Assembly: GCF_000372425.1 (NCBI RefSeq)
Contig: NZ_AQVD01000004.1
Span: 80,902 to 144,901 of the forward strand
Reading direction: 5' to 3'
Length of the DNA: 64,000 nt
Origin: Streptococcus ferus DSM 20646
GTDB lineage: Bacteria; Bacillota; Bacilli; Lactobacillales; Streptococcaceae
In this document: positions 16,919-25,505 of the stretch, piece by piece
How positions within the stretch are numbered: position 1 is the stretch's first letter
Layout of the letters: each line of letters opens with the position of its first letter
Position numbers and translations under genes: made by a program
Notes under the pieces: model-generated
Seen by the model: the letters and a program-made list of their open reading frames with translations, nothing else
Database searches by the model: none
What the model was told of the DNA's origin: nothing

Positions 16919-18958
16919 ATGCCTGATAATCGTATGATTGTTGTTCTTATGGATTTATTCAAGTTAAAGCAGGTCAATCTTTATGAGTTGAGTATCAAGA
17001 CAGGTATTGACAGAGACCGTTTGGTAAAACTTCTGGATACCATCAATCAGTTGTTGGTAGAAAAAGGTTTTTCATCCATTCAAGAAAAGGAAGGGACTTA
17101 CCTCGTTTCGGATGGACTGATAGCTGCTAAGGACACTATTTTCAGTCTTTTTAAGCATCAGGACATTTACTTGAGTCAGGAGGAAAGGCTAGGCATTATC
17201 TACCTCTATACCTTCTGCCGACAGGAATTTATCTCTAATAATCATTACCAGGATCTTCTTCATGTCAGCCGCAATACCACCTTAACAGATATTAAACTGT
17301 TAAAGGAAACGTGTCAGCTGTTTGAGGTGCAGCTGGAATACACGCGTGCGGAGGGGTATCATCTCATAGGCCGGGAGGAGAACAAATATCGCTTGGCTTT
17401 TTATGCCATCAGCCACCTCCTTCAATCTCCGATTGGCGAGTGGGCCATGGCTTATGTGATGGATTCTTGGGGTGAGGCAGCGTCTATTGATCAGCTGAGT
17501 CAGACCTGTCAAAAGGTCAGTCAGTTGTATAAGCTGTCATCTATTGAAGACAGGCTGAGAGAGTACCTCTACTTGATTCAATTTTTAGGCCTACGTTACA
17601 AGCGGGTCCTATCTGGTAAACAAGAGGTTGACTTTGCCTCCAACCAGACCTTGATTCACCTGTCTCATAGTTTGTTAGAAACAGTCAGCCATGTCTATGG
17701 GCTACCAGAAAGTTTCATCTCAGAGTTTCAGTTCTATTATGCAAGTCTGTTGCAGGGAGCTTTTGAAGGGAATCAGGATATTTCTTCGAACTTCTTTCAT
17801 CAGTTGACGATTGAGATTGTGGAGGAGATGGAACGTCTATCTCTCATTGCTTTTGACAAACGTTCAGAATTGATTGCTGGTTTAGAGAGGCACTTGATTC
17901 CGGCTTACCACCGTCTAAAGTCGCATTTGGTAGCTGTTAATTCTTATACCGATTTAGTGAAGGAAGAACACAGTCATCTTTTCCAATTGGTTAAAGAGGC
18001 ATTGTCGCCTTTGCGGAGAGTGCTGGGATTTGATTTGCCCGACAGTGAGATTAGCTATTTTGTCATTCATTTTGGGGGCTATATTCAAGGTCAAAAAGAG
18101 ACTGCTTTTGGCTACAAAGCTTTAGTCATCTGTCCCAATGGTGTCAGTTCCTCTTTGATTTTAAAAGAGAATCTGAAGAACCTTTTTCCGGGGATCAAAT
18201 TTCTTGAAAGACAGAGTATTGAAGCCATCACAAAGCATAGCCTGGCTGATGTTGACATGATTTTCTCAACGGTCAAGATCGCAACCGACCGACCTTTCTT
18301 TTTAGTCCCTCCTTTGTTTAATGAGGAACAAAAAAAGGAACTCTTTCATCTGGTCAATAGCCAGTTCCCTCAATCGGTCAATCTTCCGCTCAAGGTTGAA
18401 AGGCTAGTAGCCATCATCCAAAAGCATGCCAATATTCAAGATCAGGAAGCGCTGACCTATGATTTAATTCAATTTATGACCAAGGATCATGACGAAACAG
18501 AAAGGAGAAGTCCATTGTTAGATGAATTGATTACGGAAAGGACTTACAGACACACCGACCAAGCCCTGTCATGGGAAGAAGCAATCGCTCAGACAGCAGC
18601 CCCTTTGCTGGATGAAGGGATTATTGAAGCTGATTATGTTGGAGCTATGATTCAAAAGGTCAAGGATTTTGGTCCCTTTATCGACCTTGGTAAAGGGGTG
18701 GCTATTCCTCACGCCAGACCTGATGAAGGGGTCAATCGTATCGGTATGTCCATGATGAGCTTTGAGCAGCCTGTTCAGCTTTTAAATGATCCCCAGCATG
18801 AAATCAGACTCATGATTTGTATTGCAGCTGTGGATAATCAGACCCACCTAAAAGCTCTATCCCACCTAACGGCAATTTTAAGAGAAGAAGCCAATATTCA
18901 AAAATTAATCTCATCAAAAACGTTCAGCGATATTGCTGCTATTTTAAAGGAGGACTAG
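16919..18958 (+). CDS. PTS-regulated transcriptional activator (PRD, EIIB, EIIA domains)
   Basis: A 679-residue BglG/MtlR/LicR-type regulator. Order: N-terminal HTH domains (about 1-150, SIKTGIDRDRLVKLLDTIN), two PRD modules (about 170-400, the second ending FVIHFGGYIQG), an EIIB-like domain (VICPNGVSSSLI near 405), and a fructose-type EIIA domain (about 520-679, phospho-His in VAIPHARPDE). PTS phosphorylation of these domains tunes activity in the family. It is the first gene of the operon whose EIIB and EIIC follow, so it most likely activates that operon. An equivalent layout is known at S. pneumoniae SP_2127-SP_2131. Confidence 0.9.
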   Translation: MPDNRMIVVLMDLFKLKQVNLYELSIKTGIDRDRLVKLLDTINQLLVEKGFSSIQEKEGTYLVSDGLIAAKDTIFSLFKHQDIYLSQEERLGIIYLYTFCRQEFISNNHYQDLLHVSRNTTLTDIKLLKETCQLFEVQLEYTRAEGYHLIGREENKYRLAFYAISHLLQSPIGEWAMAYVMDSWGEAASIDQLSQTCQKVSQLYKLSSIEDRLREYLYLIQFLGLRYKRVLSGKQEVDFASNQTLIHLSHSLLETVSHVYGLPESFISEFQFYYASLLQGAFEGNQDISSNFFHQLTIEIVEEMERLSLIAFDKRSELIAGLERHLIPAYHRLKSHLVAVNSYTDLVKEEHSHLFQLVKEALSPLRRVLGFDLPDSEISYFVIHFGGYIQGQKETAFGYKALVICPNGVSSSLILKENLKNLFPGIKFLERQSIEAITKHSLADVDMIFSTVKIATDRPFFLVPPLFNEEQKKELFHLVNSQFPQSVNLPLKVERLVAIIQKHANIQDQEALTYDLIQFMTKDHDETERRSPLLDELITERTYRHTDQALSWEEAIAQTAAPLLDEGIIEADYVGAMIQKVKDFGPFIDLGKGVAIPHARPDEGVNRIGMSMMSFEQPVQLLNDPQHEIRLMICIAAVDNQTHLKALSHLTAILREEANIQKLISSKTFSDIAAILKED

Positions 18959-18960
18959 CG

Positions 18961-19245
18961 ATGTTAAGAATTGGAACAGCCTGTGGTTCAGGCTTAGGAT
19001 CAAGTTTTATGGTTCAGATGAATATCGAAGCCATTTTGAAAGATTTGGGAGTGACAGGCGTTACGGTAGAACATTATGATTTAGGAGGAGCCAATCCAAG
19101 CGAAGCTGACATCTGGATTGTCGGACGGGATTTAGAAGATTCGGCTACCCATTTGGGAGACGTTCGTATTCTGAATAGCATTATTGATATGGACGAACTA
19201 CGTGAGTTAGTGACAACCATTTGCCAAGAAAAAGGCCTGATTTAA
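18961..19245 (+). CDS. PTS EIIB component, ascorbate (Ula) type
   Basis: A 94-residue soluble PTS component. The phosphocysteine is C8 in IGTACGSGLGSS, the P-loop typical of lactose/ascorbate-type EIIB proteins. It follows the regulator after 2 bp, with AAAGGAGG as ribosome binding site, and precedes the EIIC. It takes phosphate from an EIIA, possibly the EIIA domain of the upstream regulator, because no separate EIIA gene is present in this operon (inference). Confidence 0.9.
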   Translation: MLRIGTACGSGLGSSFMVQMNIEAILKDLGVTGVTVEHYDLGGANPSEADIWIVGRDLEDSATHLGDVRILNSIIDMDELRELVTTICQEKGLI

Positions 19246-19265
19246 AAAGATAAAGGAGAAGCAGG

Positions 19266-20618
19266 ATGCAAGCAATTTTAGATTTTTTAATTGATGTTGC
19301 CAGTACCCCAGCGATATTGGTAGCTTTGATTGCCGTGTTAGGCTTGAGTTTACAGAAGAAACCAGTCTCAGAAATCGTCAAAGGCGGTATCAAGACCTTT
19401 GTTGGTTTTCTCGTGGTATCTGGAGGAGCTGGGATTATCCAGAGTTCTCTGCAACCCTTTGGACAAATGTTTGAACATGCCTTCAATTTAAAGGGTGTCG
19501 TTCCAAACAACGAAGCCATTGTCGCAGTTGCCCTGACCAAATACGGGACAGCAACTTCTATCATTATGCTTCTGGGAATGGTCTTTAATATTCTCATTGC
19601 ACGCTTTACACGATTTAAATATATTTTCCTGACAGGACATCATACCCTTTATATGGCCTGTATGATAGCTGTTATCATGTCGGTGGCTGGTTTTACATCA
19701 GCGGGTCTTATGATTATGGGCGGGCTGGCCTTAGGAATTATCATGTCCTTGGCACCAGCTTTTGTACAGAAATATATGGTCCAGCTGACCGGTAATGACA
19801 AGGTTGCTCTTGGACACTTCAGCTCCCTAGGTTACTGGCTGAGCGGTTTTGTCGGCGGTTTGGTTGGAGATAAAACTAAATCGACAGAGGACATTAAGTT
19901 TCCAAAAGGATTGGCCTTCCTGCGTGACAGTACAGTCAGTATTGCAATTTCCATGTCTGTCATTTATCTCATTGTAGCTCTCTTTGCAGGAAGCGGCTAT
20001 ATTGAATCTAAGCTAAGTGACGGCGTGAACAGTTTGGTTTATGCATTGCAGCTGGGCGGTCAGTTTGCAGCTGGGGTCTTTGTTATCTTGGCGGGTGTTC
20101 GGCTTATTTTGGCAGAAATTGTGCCAGCTTTCAAAGGAATTTCAGAACGTTTGGTGCCCGATTCCAAACCAGCTCTTGACTGTCCGATTGTCTACCCTTA
20201 CGCACCGAATGCGGTGTTGATTGGCTTTATTTCCAGTTTTGTTGGCGGTTTGGTGAGTATGTTTATTCTCATCTTCTCTGGTGGCGTTGTGATCTTGCCG
20301 GGAGTAGTGCCACATTTCTTCTGCGGTGCGACAGCTGGTGTTATGGGGAATGCCTCAGGAGGTGTCCGGGGGGCTGTAGTTGGAGCCTTTGCACAAGGAG
20401 TGCTTATTAGTTTCCTGCCAGTCTTCTTAATGCCTGTTCTAGGAGACCTAGGATTTGCAGGGTCAACCTTCTCTGATGCGGACTTTGGCTTAACGGGTAT
20501 TTTCTTAGGGCTTATGGCCAAAAATGGCGGTGTTCTTCTCGTTTCTATTGGCATCCTAGCTGTTTTGGCAGGTATGTTTGTTCTGACCTTCCTTAAGAAA
20601 GACACTAAAGAGGTTTAA
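19266..20618 (+). CDS. PTS EIIC permease, ascorbate (UlaA) type
   Basis: A 450-residue membrane protein with about 10-11 hydrophobic segments, of the SgaT/UlaA family. Typical stretches include GGIKTFVGFLVVSGGAGI near the N-terminus, the HHTLYMACMIAVI region, and PHFFCGATAGVMGNASGG near residue 360. The true substrate is uncertain: related permeases import L-ascorbate, but this operon contains a split transketolase instead of the ula catabolic enzymes, pointing to a pentose or other sugar feeding the pentose phosphate pathway. The gene follows EIIB by 20 bp with a GGAG site. Confidence 0.9.
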   Translation: MQAILDFLIDVASTPAILVALIAVLGLSLQKKPVSEIVKGGIKTFVGFLVVSGGAGIIQSSLQPFGQMFEHAFNLKGVVPNNEAIVAVALTKYGTATSIIMLLGMVFNILIARFTRFKYIFLTGHHTLYMACMIAVIMSVAGFTSAGLMIMGGLALGIIMSLAPAFVQKYMVQLTGNDKVALGHFSSLGYWLSGFVGGLVGDKTKSTEDIKFPKGLAFLRDSTVSIAISMSVIYLIVALFAGSGYIESKLSDGVNSLVYALQLGGQFAAGVFVILAGVRLILAEIVPAFKGISERLVPDSKPALDCPIVYPYAPNAVLIGFISSFVGGLVSMFILIFSGGVVILPGVVPHFFCGATAGVMGNASGGVRGAVVGAFAQGVLISFLPVFLMPVLGDLGFAGSTFSDADFGLTGIFLGLMAKNGGVLLVSIGILAVLAGMFVLTFLKKDTKEV

Positions 20619-20621
20619 ATT

Positions 20622-21467
20622 ATGACAAAAGAAGAGACAGCTGCTTTAGCAGATTTGGCTAAAGCTATCCGTTATCATACCTTAGTCACTTTGAACCAAC
20701 TTGGATTCGGCCATTACGGCGGCAGTTTGTCCATTGCAGACCTCTTGGCTGTCCTCTATGGACGGGTACTAAATATCAGTCCAGCTAATTTTTCTTCTAA
20801 GCAGCGGGATCATTTTATCCTATCGAAAGGTCATGCGGGTCCAGCATTATACAGCAGCTTATATCTCAAAGGCTATTTTGACTTAGATTTTCTGCATTCT
20901 TTAAATCAGAATGGGACCCGTCTGCCTTCCCATCCTGATCGGAATCTAACGCCTGGTGTTGATATGACAACAGGTTCCTTGGGGCAAGGCTTTAGTGTAG
21001 CAACAGGTCTTGCCTACGGGAAGAAAATAGAGGATTCTCCCTACTATACGTATTGTCTAGTCGGTGATGGGGAGTTGAATGAAGGCCAGTGTTGGGAAGC
21101 AGCCCAGTTTGCAGCCCATCAGGAGTTATCACAGCTGATTCTCTTTGTTGATGACAATAAGAAACAGCTGGACGGCACAACGGCTGATATTTGTCAGACG
21201 TTTGATCTGGCTGAAAAATTTGAGGCATTTGGCTGGGAAACGCTGCGAATTAACGGTCATGTGATTGCTGATCTTTTGACGGCGATAGAAACAGTTCAAA
21301 AGAGTCAGTCTCCCAAACCCAAGTGTATTGTCTTAGAGACCATCAAAGGCTACGGTGTCAGTACCGTCCAAGAGATGGTACATAATCATCATCTAAGATT
21401 GACCCCGTCTCTGGCAGAGGACTTGGCTAAGGAAGCCGACCGTCTCAAAAAAGAAATGGAGGGCTGA
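20622..21467 (+). CDS. Transketolase, N-terminal (thiamine-binding) subunit
   Basis: A 281-residue protein equal to the N-terminal third of transketolase. It contains FGHYGGSLSIADLLAVLYG, SKGHAGPALY, TGSLGQGFSVATGLAYG and the thiamine diphosphate motif GDGELNEGQ ending in DDNK. With the next gene it should reconstitute a two-subunit transketolase that moves two-carbon ketol units. It starts 3 bp after the EIIC stop and ends 3 bp before the C-terminal subunit gene. Separate N and C genes beside a Ula-type PTS are known in other streptococci. Confidence 0.93.
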   Translation: MTKEETAALADLAKAIRYHTLVTLNQLGFGHYGGSLSIADLLAVLYGRVLNISPANFSSKQRDHFILSKGHAGPALYSSLYLKGYFDLDFLHSLNQNGTRLPSHPDRNLTPGVDMTTGSLGQGFSVATGLAYGKKIEDSPYYTYCLVGDGELNEGQCWEAAQFAAHQELSQLILFVDDNKKQLDGTTADICQTFDLAEKFEAFGWETLRINGHVIADLLTAIETVQKSQSPKPKCIVLETIKGYGVSTVQEMVHNHHLRLTPSLAEDLAKEADRLKKEMEG

Positions 21468-21470
21468 ACC

Positions 21471-22394
21471 ATGAGACAGACAAAAGAAATGCGCTTGGTC
21501 TACCGTGACTTTTTGGCAGAAGAAGGCAGTAAAAATCCTCAGATAGCTGTTCTTGAAGCGGATCTATCCAGTTCTATGGCGACCAATCAACTCTCGGATG
21601 TTTTAGGAAAGCGTTATGTTAATCTAGGCATTATGGAGCAGGAGATGATAGGAGTCGCAGCCGGTCTGTCTCTGTTGGGTTACAAGCCCTATGTGCATAC
21701 CTTCGGGCCTTTTGCAACAAGGCGGGTTTACGACCAGCTCTTCATTTCTTTGGCTTACGCAAAATTGAATGCCACCATTATCGGGTCAGATGCCGGGGTA
21801 TCTGCTGAAATGAACGGGGGAACCCATATGCCCTTCGAGGAGTTAGGGCTGATTCGTCTCATTCCTCAGGCGCATCTATTTGAGGTGAGTGATGATATTC
21901 AATTTGAAGCCATCCTTAAAGCTAGTCTTGATTTGCCGGGGCTGAACTACATTCGAACCATTAGAAAGGCTCCCTTTCCCATCTATCAGGGAGATGAGGA
22001 CTTTAGCCAGGGCTATTGCCAGTTGCAGCAAGGTTCAAATCTAAGCATTGTTGCCAGCGGCATCATGGTCGAACAGGCTCTAAAGGCAGCAGCTCTTTTA
22101 GCAGAAGAAGGTCTGTCGGTTCAGGTGCTTGATGTGTTTCGACTTAAACCGCTGAACCCAGCTATCAAGGAGCTTCTTCTAAAGCGGCCGACGCTGACAG
22201 TTGAAAACCACAATCAAATCGGCGGTCTTGGCAGTGCCATCTGCGAACTCATGGCAGCTGAATCTGACAGTCCTGTCTATACCATGGGAATTCGGGAATC
22301 TTTTGGCCAAGTTGGGCAAATGGATTACCTCCTGAAAGTTTATGGTCTGACAGACAAAGATATCTACACCAACGTCAAGTCCATTCTGACTTAA
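21471..22394 (+). CDS. Transketolase, C-terminal (pyrimidine-binding) subunit
   Basis: A 307-residue partner of the preceding gene, with the pyrimidine-binding domain (GIMEQEMIGVAAGLSL, containing the conserved Glu, then YVHTFGPFATRR) and a C-terminal transketolase domain (LLKRPTLTVENHNQIGGLGS). It is in frame, intact and separated from the N-terminal gene by 3 bp, so the split is an operon arrangement and not a frameshift. A 21-bp perfect hairpin ends the operon. Confidence 0.93.
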   Translation: MRQTKEMRLVYRDFLAEEGSKNPQIAVLEADLSSSMATNQLSDVLGKRYVNLGIMEQEMIGVAAGLSLLGYKPYVHTFGPFATRRVYDQLFISLAYAKLNATIIGSDAGVSAEMNGGTHMPFEELGLIRLIPQAHLFEVSDDIQFEAILKASLDLPGLNYIRTIRKAPFPIYQGDEDFSQGYCQLQQGSNLSIVASGIMVEQALKAAALLAEEGLSVQVLDVFRLKPLNPAIKELLLKRPTLTVENHNQIGGLGSAICELMAAESDSPVYTMGIRESFGQVGQMDYLLKVYGLTDKDIYTNVKSILT

Positions 22395-22441
22395 CTCATA
22401 GAAAGAAGCCAGTTTATATCACTGGCTTCTTTCTATGAGTT
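22393..22441. terminator. Long bidirectional terminator
   Basis: A perfect 21-bp inverted repeat: arm 22393-22413 begins AACTCATAGAAAG, arm 22421-22441 is its exact complement, loop TTATATC. It lies between convergent transketolase and asparaginase genes and overlaps the TAA of the first. The stem is unusually long for a terminator; the middle of each arm provides GAAAGAAGCC/GGCTTCTTTC. Confidence 0.85.
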
Positions 22442-22445
22442 GGTT

Positions 22446-23405
22446 CTACCCTTCCATGTAATCTTTCAGGTCTTTTCCTGCTAATCCAGCATTTAAAGCA
22501 ATCAGGAGTTTTAAACGGGCTTTTGGAGCATTCAGCTCTTTGACAAACATGACACCGGCCTCTTGGAGCTTGACACCTCCGCCGGGATAAGCATAGACAG
22601 GCTCGGCGATACCATTAAAGCAGCGAGAGACCAGCGCCACAGGAATGCCTTTTTGAATCAGCTGTTCAATGCTTTGGGCAGCCTCAGGCGGTAAATTTCC
22701 AGCCCCCAGAGCCTCAATAATCAGGCCGTCAATAGAGGTTCTGTCTAAACTGCGTAAAAGCCAATCTCCCATGCCGGCATAAGCCTTGATAATTGGAACG
22801 GTGCCGGCGATATCTGTCAATTCAAAACGCACTCGTGGTTCGGCAGTTTTAAAAAAGAGAATCTCCTGTTTCATAATAATACCCAAAGGGCCATGTGTAG
22901 GTGTCTGAAAAGTTGACAGGTTGGTAGTGTGTGTTTTGGTGACATACTTAGCGGCGTGGATTTCGTCATTGATAACCACCAGCACACCCTTGTCGGCAGC
23001 CTTATCATGGCTGGCAACACGAAGTGCAGACAGGTAATTATAAATGCCGTCACTTCCGAGTTCATTAGAGGACCGCATAGCACCGGTCAATACAACCGGA
23101 ATTTCGGGCAGTTTCATAGTATCCAGAAAATAGGCCGTTTCTTCCAGAGTGTCTGTTCCGTGCGTGATGACAACCCCATCATAACGTCCGGCTGTTTCGG
23201 TTATCTTGTGGCTGAGTGCCAGCATATGCTCCAATCCGATATGAGGGCTGGGAATATTGAAGAAGTCAACCGTATCAACGCTTAAATGCTCCAGGCCATG
23301 ACCGACACGAGTCATAGGATTATGAGTCTCAGGAACGACATTTCCTGCAGCGTCAGTGTGCATGGAAATGGTGCCTCCTGTATGTAAAACAAGGATTTTT
23401 TTCAT
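22446..23405 (-). CDS. ansA: L-asparaginase, type I (cytoplasmic)
   Basis: A 319-residue asparaginase/glutaminase-family amidohydrolase producing aspartate and ammonia. Catalytic features: the first Thr in LHTGGTISMHTD, and THGTDTLEETAYFL carrying the second Thr-Asp pair, plus VVLTGAMRSS. There is no signal peptide, so it is cytoplasmic. It faces away from the HAD-MazG gene, sharing a 73-bp promoter region. Nearby codY and aspS-gatCAB make this neighbourhood rich in nitrogen and Asn/Asp metabolism. Confidence 0.94.
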   Translation of the reverse strand: MKKILVLHTGGTISMHTDAAGNVVPETHNPMTRVGHGLEHLSVDTVDFFNIPSPHIGLEHMLALSHKITETAGRYDGVVITHGTDTLEETAYFLDTMKLPEIPVVLTGAMRSSNELGSDGIYNYLSALRVASHDKAADKGVLVVINDEIHAAKYVTKTHTTNLSTFQTPTHGPLGIIMKQEILFFKTAEPRVRFELTDIAGTVPIIKAYAGMGDWLLRSLDRTSIDGLIIEALGAGNLPPEAAQSIEQLIQKGIPVALVSRCFNGIAEPVYAYPGGGVKLQEAGVMFVKELNAPKARLKLLIALNAGLAGKDLKDYMEG

Positions 23406-23478
23406 TTCTTACATCAATCTTTCAAAAATGTGTTATACTATATTCTAACATATTTCACCCAGTAAGAAAGGCGACATT

Positions 23479-24864
23479 GTGGCAATTAAAGCTGTTTTTT
23501 TTGATATCGATGGGACCTTACTGAACGATCGTAAGGCTGTCCAGAAATCAACCCAAAAAGCAATCGAACAAATGAAAGAACGGGGAATCTTGGTTGGTGT
23601 TGCAACTGGCCGAGGGCCCGGTTTTGTGGCACCCTATCTTGAAAACTTAGGACTTGATTTTGCGGTTACTTACAACGGCCAGTATATTTTCACCAGAGAC
23701 CGTGTCATCTACCAAAATCAGTTGCCCAAGTCCACTGTTTATCGCCTGATTAAATTTGCGGGCGAAAACAAACGGGAAATTTCTCTGGGAACCTCTTCGG
23801 GGTTAGTGGGATCCAATATTATCAATATGGGAACCAGCCGCTTTGGACAGACAGTCAGCCGTCTGGTGCCGAAAAGATGGACCAAGACGGTCACTCGTAG
23901 CTTTAAACATATCATTCGCCGCATTAAACCGCAAAGCCTTAATTCGCTGATGACAGTTATGCGTCAGCCGGTGTTTCAGATTGTTCTGGTGGCCACCAAG
24001 GACCAGAGCGATGCCATTGCTGAAAAATTTCCCCATTTGACCATAACCAGAAGCAGCCCCTATTCCGCAGACTTAATTTCAAAAGGAATGTCAAAACTGA
24101 AGGGCATTGCAAGAGTTGCGGCAGAGTTTGATTTAGAGATGGCAGAAGTTATGGCCTTTGGGGACTCTGACAATGATCTCGAAATGCTGGAAGGGGTCGG
24201 TTTTGGTATTGCCATGGGCAATGCGACAGAGGAAGTTAAGAAAATAGCTGACTACACCACGGCTTCTAATAATAACGATGGGATTTCCAAAGCCCTATCT
24301 CACTTCGGCGTCATTCATCTGGAGACTGACAAGGTCTTCTCAAGTAGCGACGACAACTTTAATAAAGTCAAGGATTTCCACCAGCTAATGGACGGAGAGA
24401 CCTGTGAGACCCCTCGTGTCTATGGAAGCCAAGAGGGCAGCCATCGGGCCGGCTTTAAAATAGAAGAAGTTGTCGAATTTCTTTATGCGACTAGCAAGGG
24501 GGACATGGCTGTCTTTAACGACTTGGTCCGACAGCTCCACGAAGCGGTTGATCGTTCAGCGGAGAAAGTGGTTTCTAAGCCTCACCCAGAAACACCATTG
24601 GTTGGCCAGGTCGATGCTTTGGTAGACCTGCTTTACTTCACTTATGGGTCTTTTGTCTTGATGGGTGTTGACCCCAAGCCCTTGTTTGATATTGTTCATG
24701 GTGCCAATATGGGCAAAATTTTCCCTGATGGAGAAGCTCATTTTGATCCGGAGACCCATAAGATTCTGAAGCCGGACGACTGGGAAGAACGTTTTGCGCC
24801 AGAACCTGCCATGAAAAAGGAACTTGATCGTCAGATACAAAAATCACTGCATCGGAAAAAATAA
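23479..24864 (+). CDS. Cof-type HAD phosphatase fused to a MazG-like pyrophosphohydrolase domain
   Basis: A 461-residue two-domain protein. Residues 1-275 form a Cof/YidA HAD phosphatase, with the nucleophile motif FFDIDGTLLNDR, the SKGMSKLKG lysine motif and FGDSDNDLEML. From about residue 290 there is an all-alpha domain resembling MazG or phosphoribosyl-ATP pyrophosphohydrolase: FHQLMDGETCETPR, then FKIEEVVEFLYAT with the E-x-x-E pattern, and VDALVDLLYFTYGSFV with D-x-x-D. It probably acts on a nucleotide-like phosphate compound, substrate unknown. The start is GTG 23479 after AAAGG. Fusion is in frame, with no sign of error. Confidence 0.88.
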   Translation: MAIKAVFFDIDGTLLNDRKAVQKSTQKAIEQMKERGILVGVATGRGPGFVAPYLENLGLDFAVTYNGQYIFTRDRVIYQNQLPKSTVYRLIKFAGENKREISLGTSSGLVGSNIINMGTSRFGQTVSRLVPKRWTKTVTRSFKHIIRRIKPQSLNSLMTVMRQPVFQIVLVATKDQSDAIAEKFPHLTITRSSPYSADLISKGMSKLKGIARVAAEFDLEMAEVMAFGDSDNDLEMLEGVGFGIAMGNATEEVKKIADYTTASNNNDGISKALSHFGVIHLETDKVFSSSDDNFNKVKDFHQLMDGETCETPRVYGSQEGSHRAGFKIEEVVEFLYATSKGDMAVFNDLVRQLHEAVDRSAEKVVSKPHPETPLVGQVDALVDLLYFTYGSFVLMGVDPKPLFDIVHGANMGKIFPDGEAHFDPETHKILKPDDWEERFAPEPAMKKELDRQIQKSLHRKK

Positions 24865-24890
24865 AAAAGCTTGGTCAACCAAGCTTTTTT
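24863..24890. terminator. Bidirectional terminator between HAD-MazG and usp
   Basis: AAAAAAGCTTGGT and ACCAAGCTTTTTT form a 13-bp stem with a two-base CA loop, giving T runs on both strands between convergent genes. Confidence 0.92.
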
Positions 24891-25342
24891 TATAATGTTC
24901 GGTTAGGATCCCGCACAACGAGCAGGTCTACTTTGGCGTGACGCAGAATGTACTCAGAGGAAGAGCCGATAACCAGTCTTTCAAAAGCATTGAGGCCGGT
25001 TGCGCCTAGCATAATCAGATCGACCCCTTCTTTTTCAGGGATATCATTGGCAAGCAGAGGTTTTGGATTGCCAAATTCAATGATTTGCCTGAGGTTTTCG
25101 ATGCCGCTTTCTCGAGCCTGCTTTTCGTACTCATCAAGAACACTGTGTGCCTCTTCTTCAAGTTTTTCATAGATATAGGCATCAAAAGTAGCCACACTCT
25201 GTAGTGCCCGTGTGTCAATAACATGGACCAACAGCAGCTCGGCATTGTTCCTGAGAGCCACATTCACCCCTTTTTTAAAAGCAAGTTCAGCTTCGTGCGA
25301 CCCATCGATAGCGACCATGATACGGCTGTATTTTTTTGACAT
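24890..25342 (-). CDS. Universal stress protein (UspA family)
   Basis: A 150-residue single-domain Usp protein. The N-terminal strand IMVAIDGSHEAELAF and the ATP-binding motif G-x2-G-x9-G-S (GATGLNAFERLVIGSSSE, residues about 115-132) are both intact, so it is probably an ATP-binding type. The specific role is unknown. Transcribed divergently from the aminotransferase gene, with a GGGGGA site before its ATG. Confidence 0.92.
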   Translation of the reverse strand: MSKKYSRIMVAIDGSHEAELAFKKGVNVALRNNAELLLVHVIDTRALQSVATFDAYIYEKLEEEAHSVLDEYEKQARESGIENLRQIIEFGNPKPLLANDIPEKEGVDLIMLGATGLNAFERLVIGSSSEYILRHAKVDLLVVRDPNRTL

Positions 25343-25505
25343 AAGTAAGTCCCCCTTCGTATCCTTTTCTTTATTGTACTCTTTTTTTGCTAAAAATGAA
25401 AGCGTTTGAATGTAAAAAAGATGAAAATGACTTTTTCACCCCTCCTAAAAATTATTTTCTATTTTTAAGATTTTAGTTTATAATGTTTAACACGAGGTAA
25501 TGCGT

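Noticed and set aside
20622..22394. Split transketolase as a frameshifted gene
   Set aside because: Each half has its own start, ribosome binding site and full domain, and the split form is known beside Ula-type PTS genes.
25393..25408. cre-like ATGAAAGCGTTTGAAT between usp and the aminotransferase gene
   Set aside because: The 3' half fails the consensus C; too weak to call.
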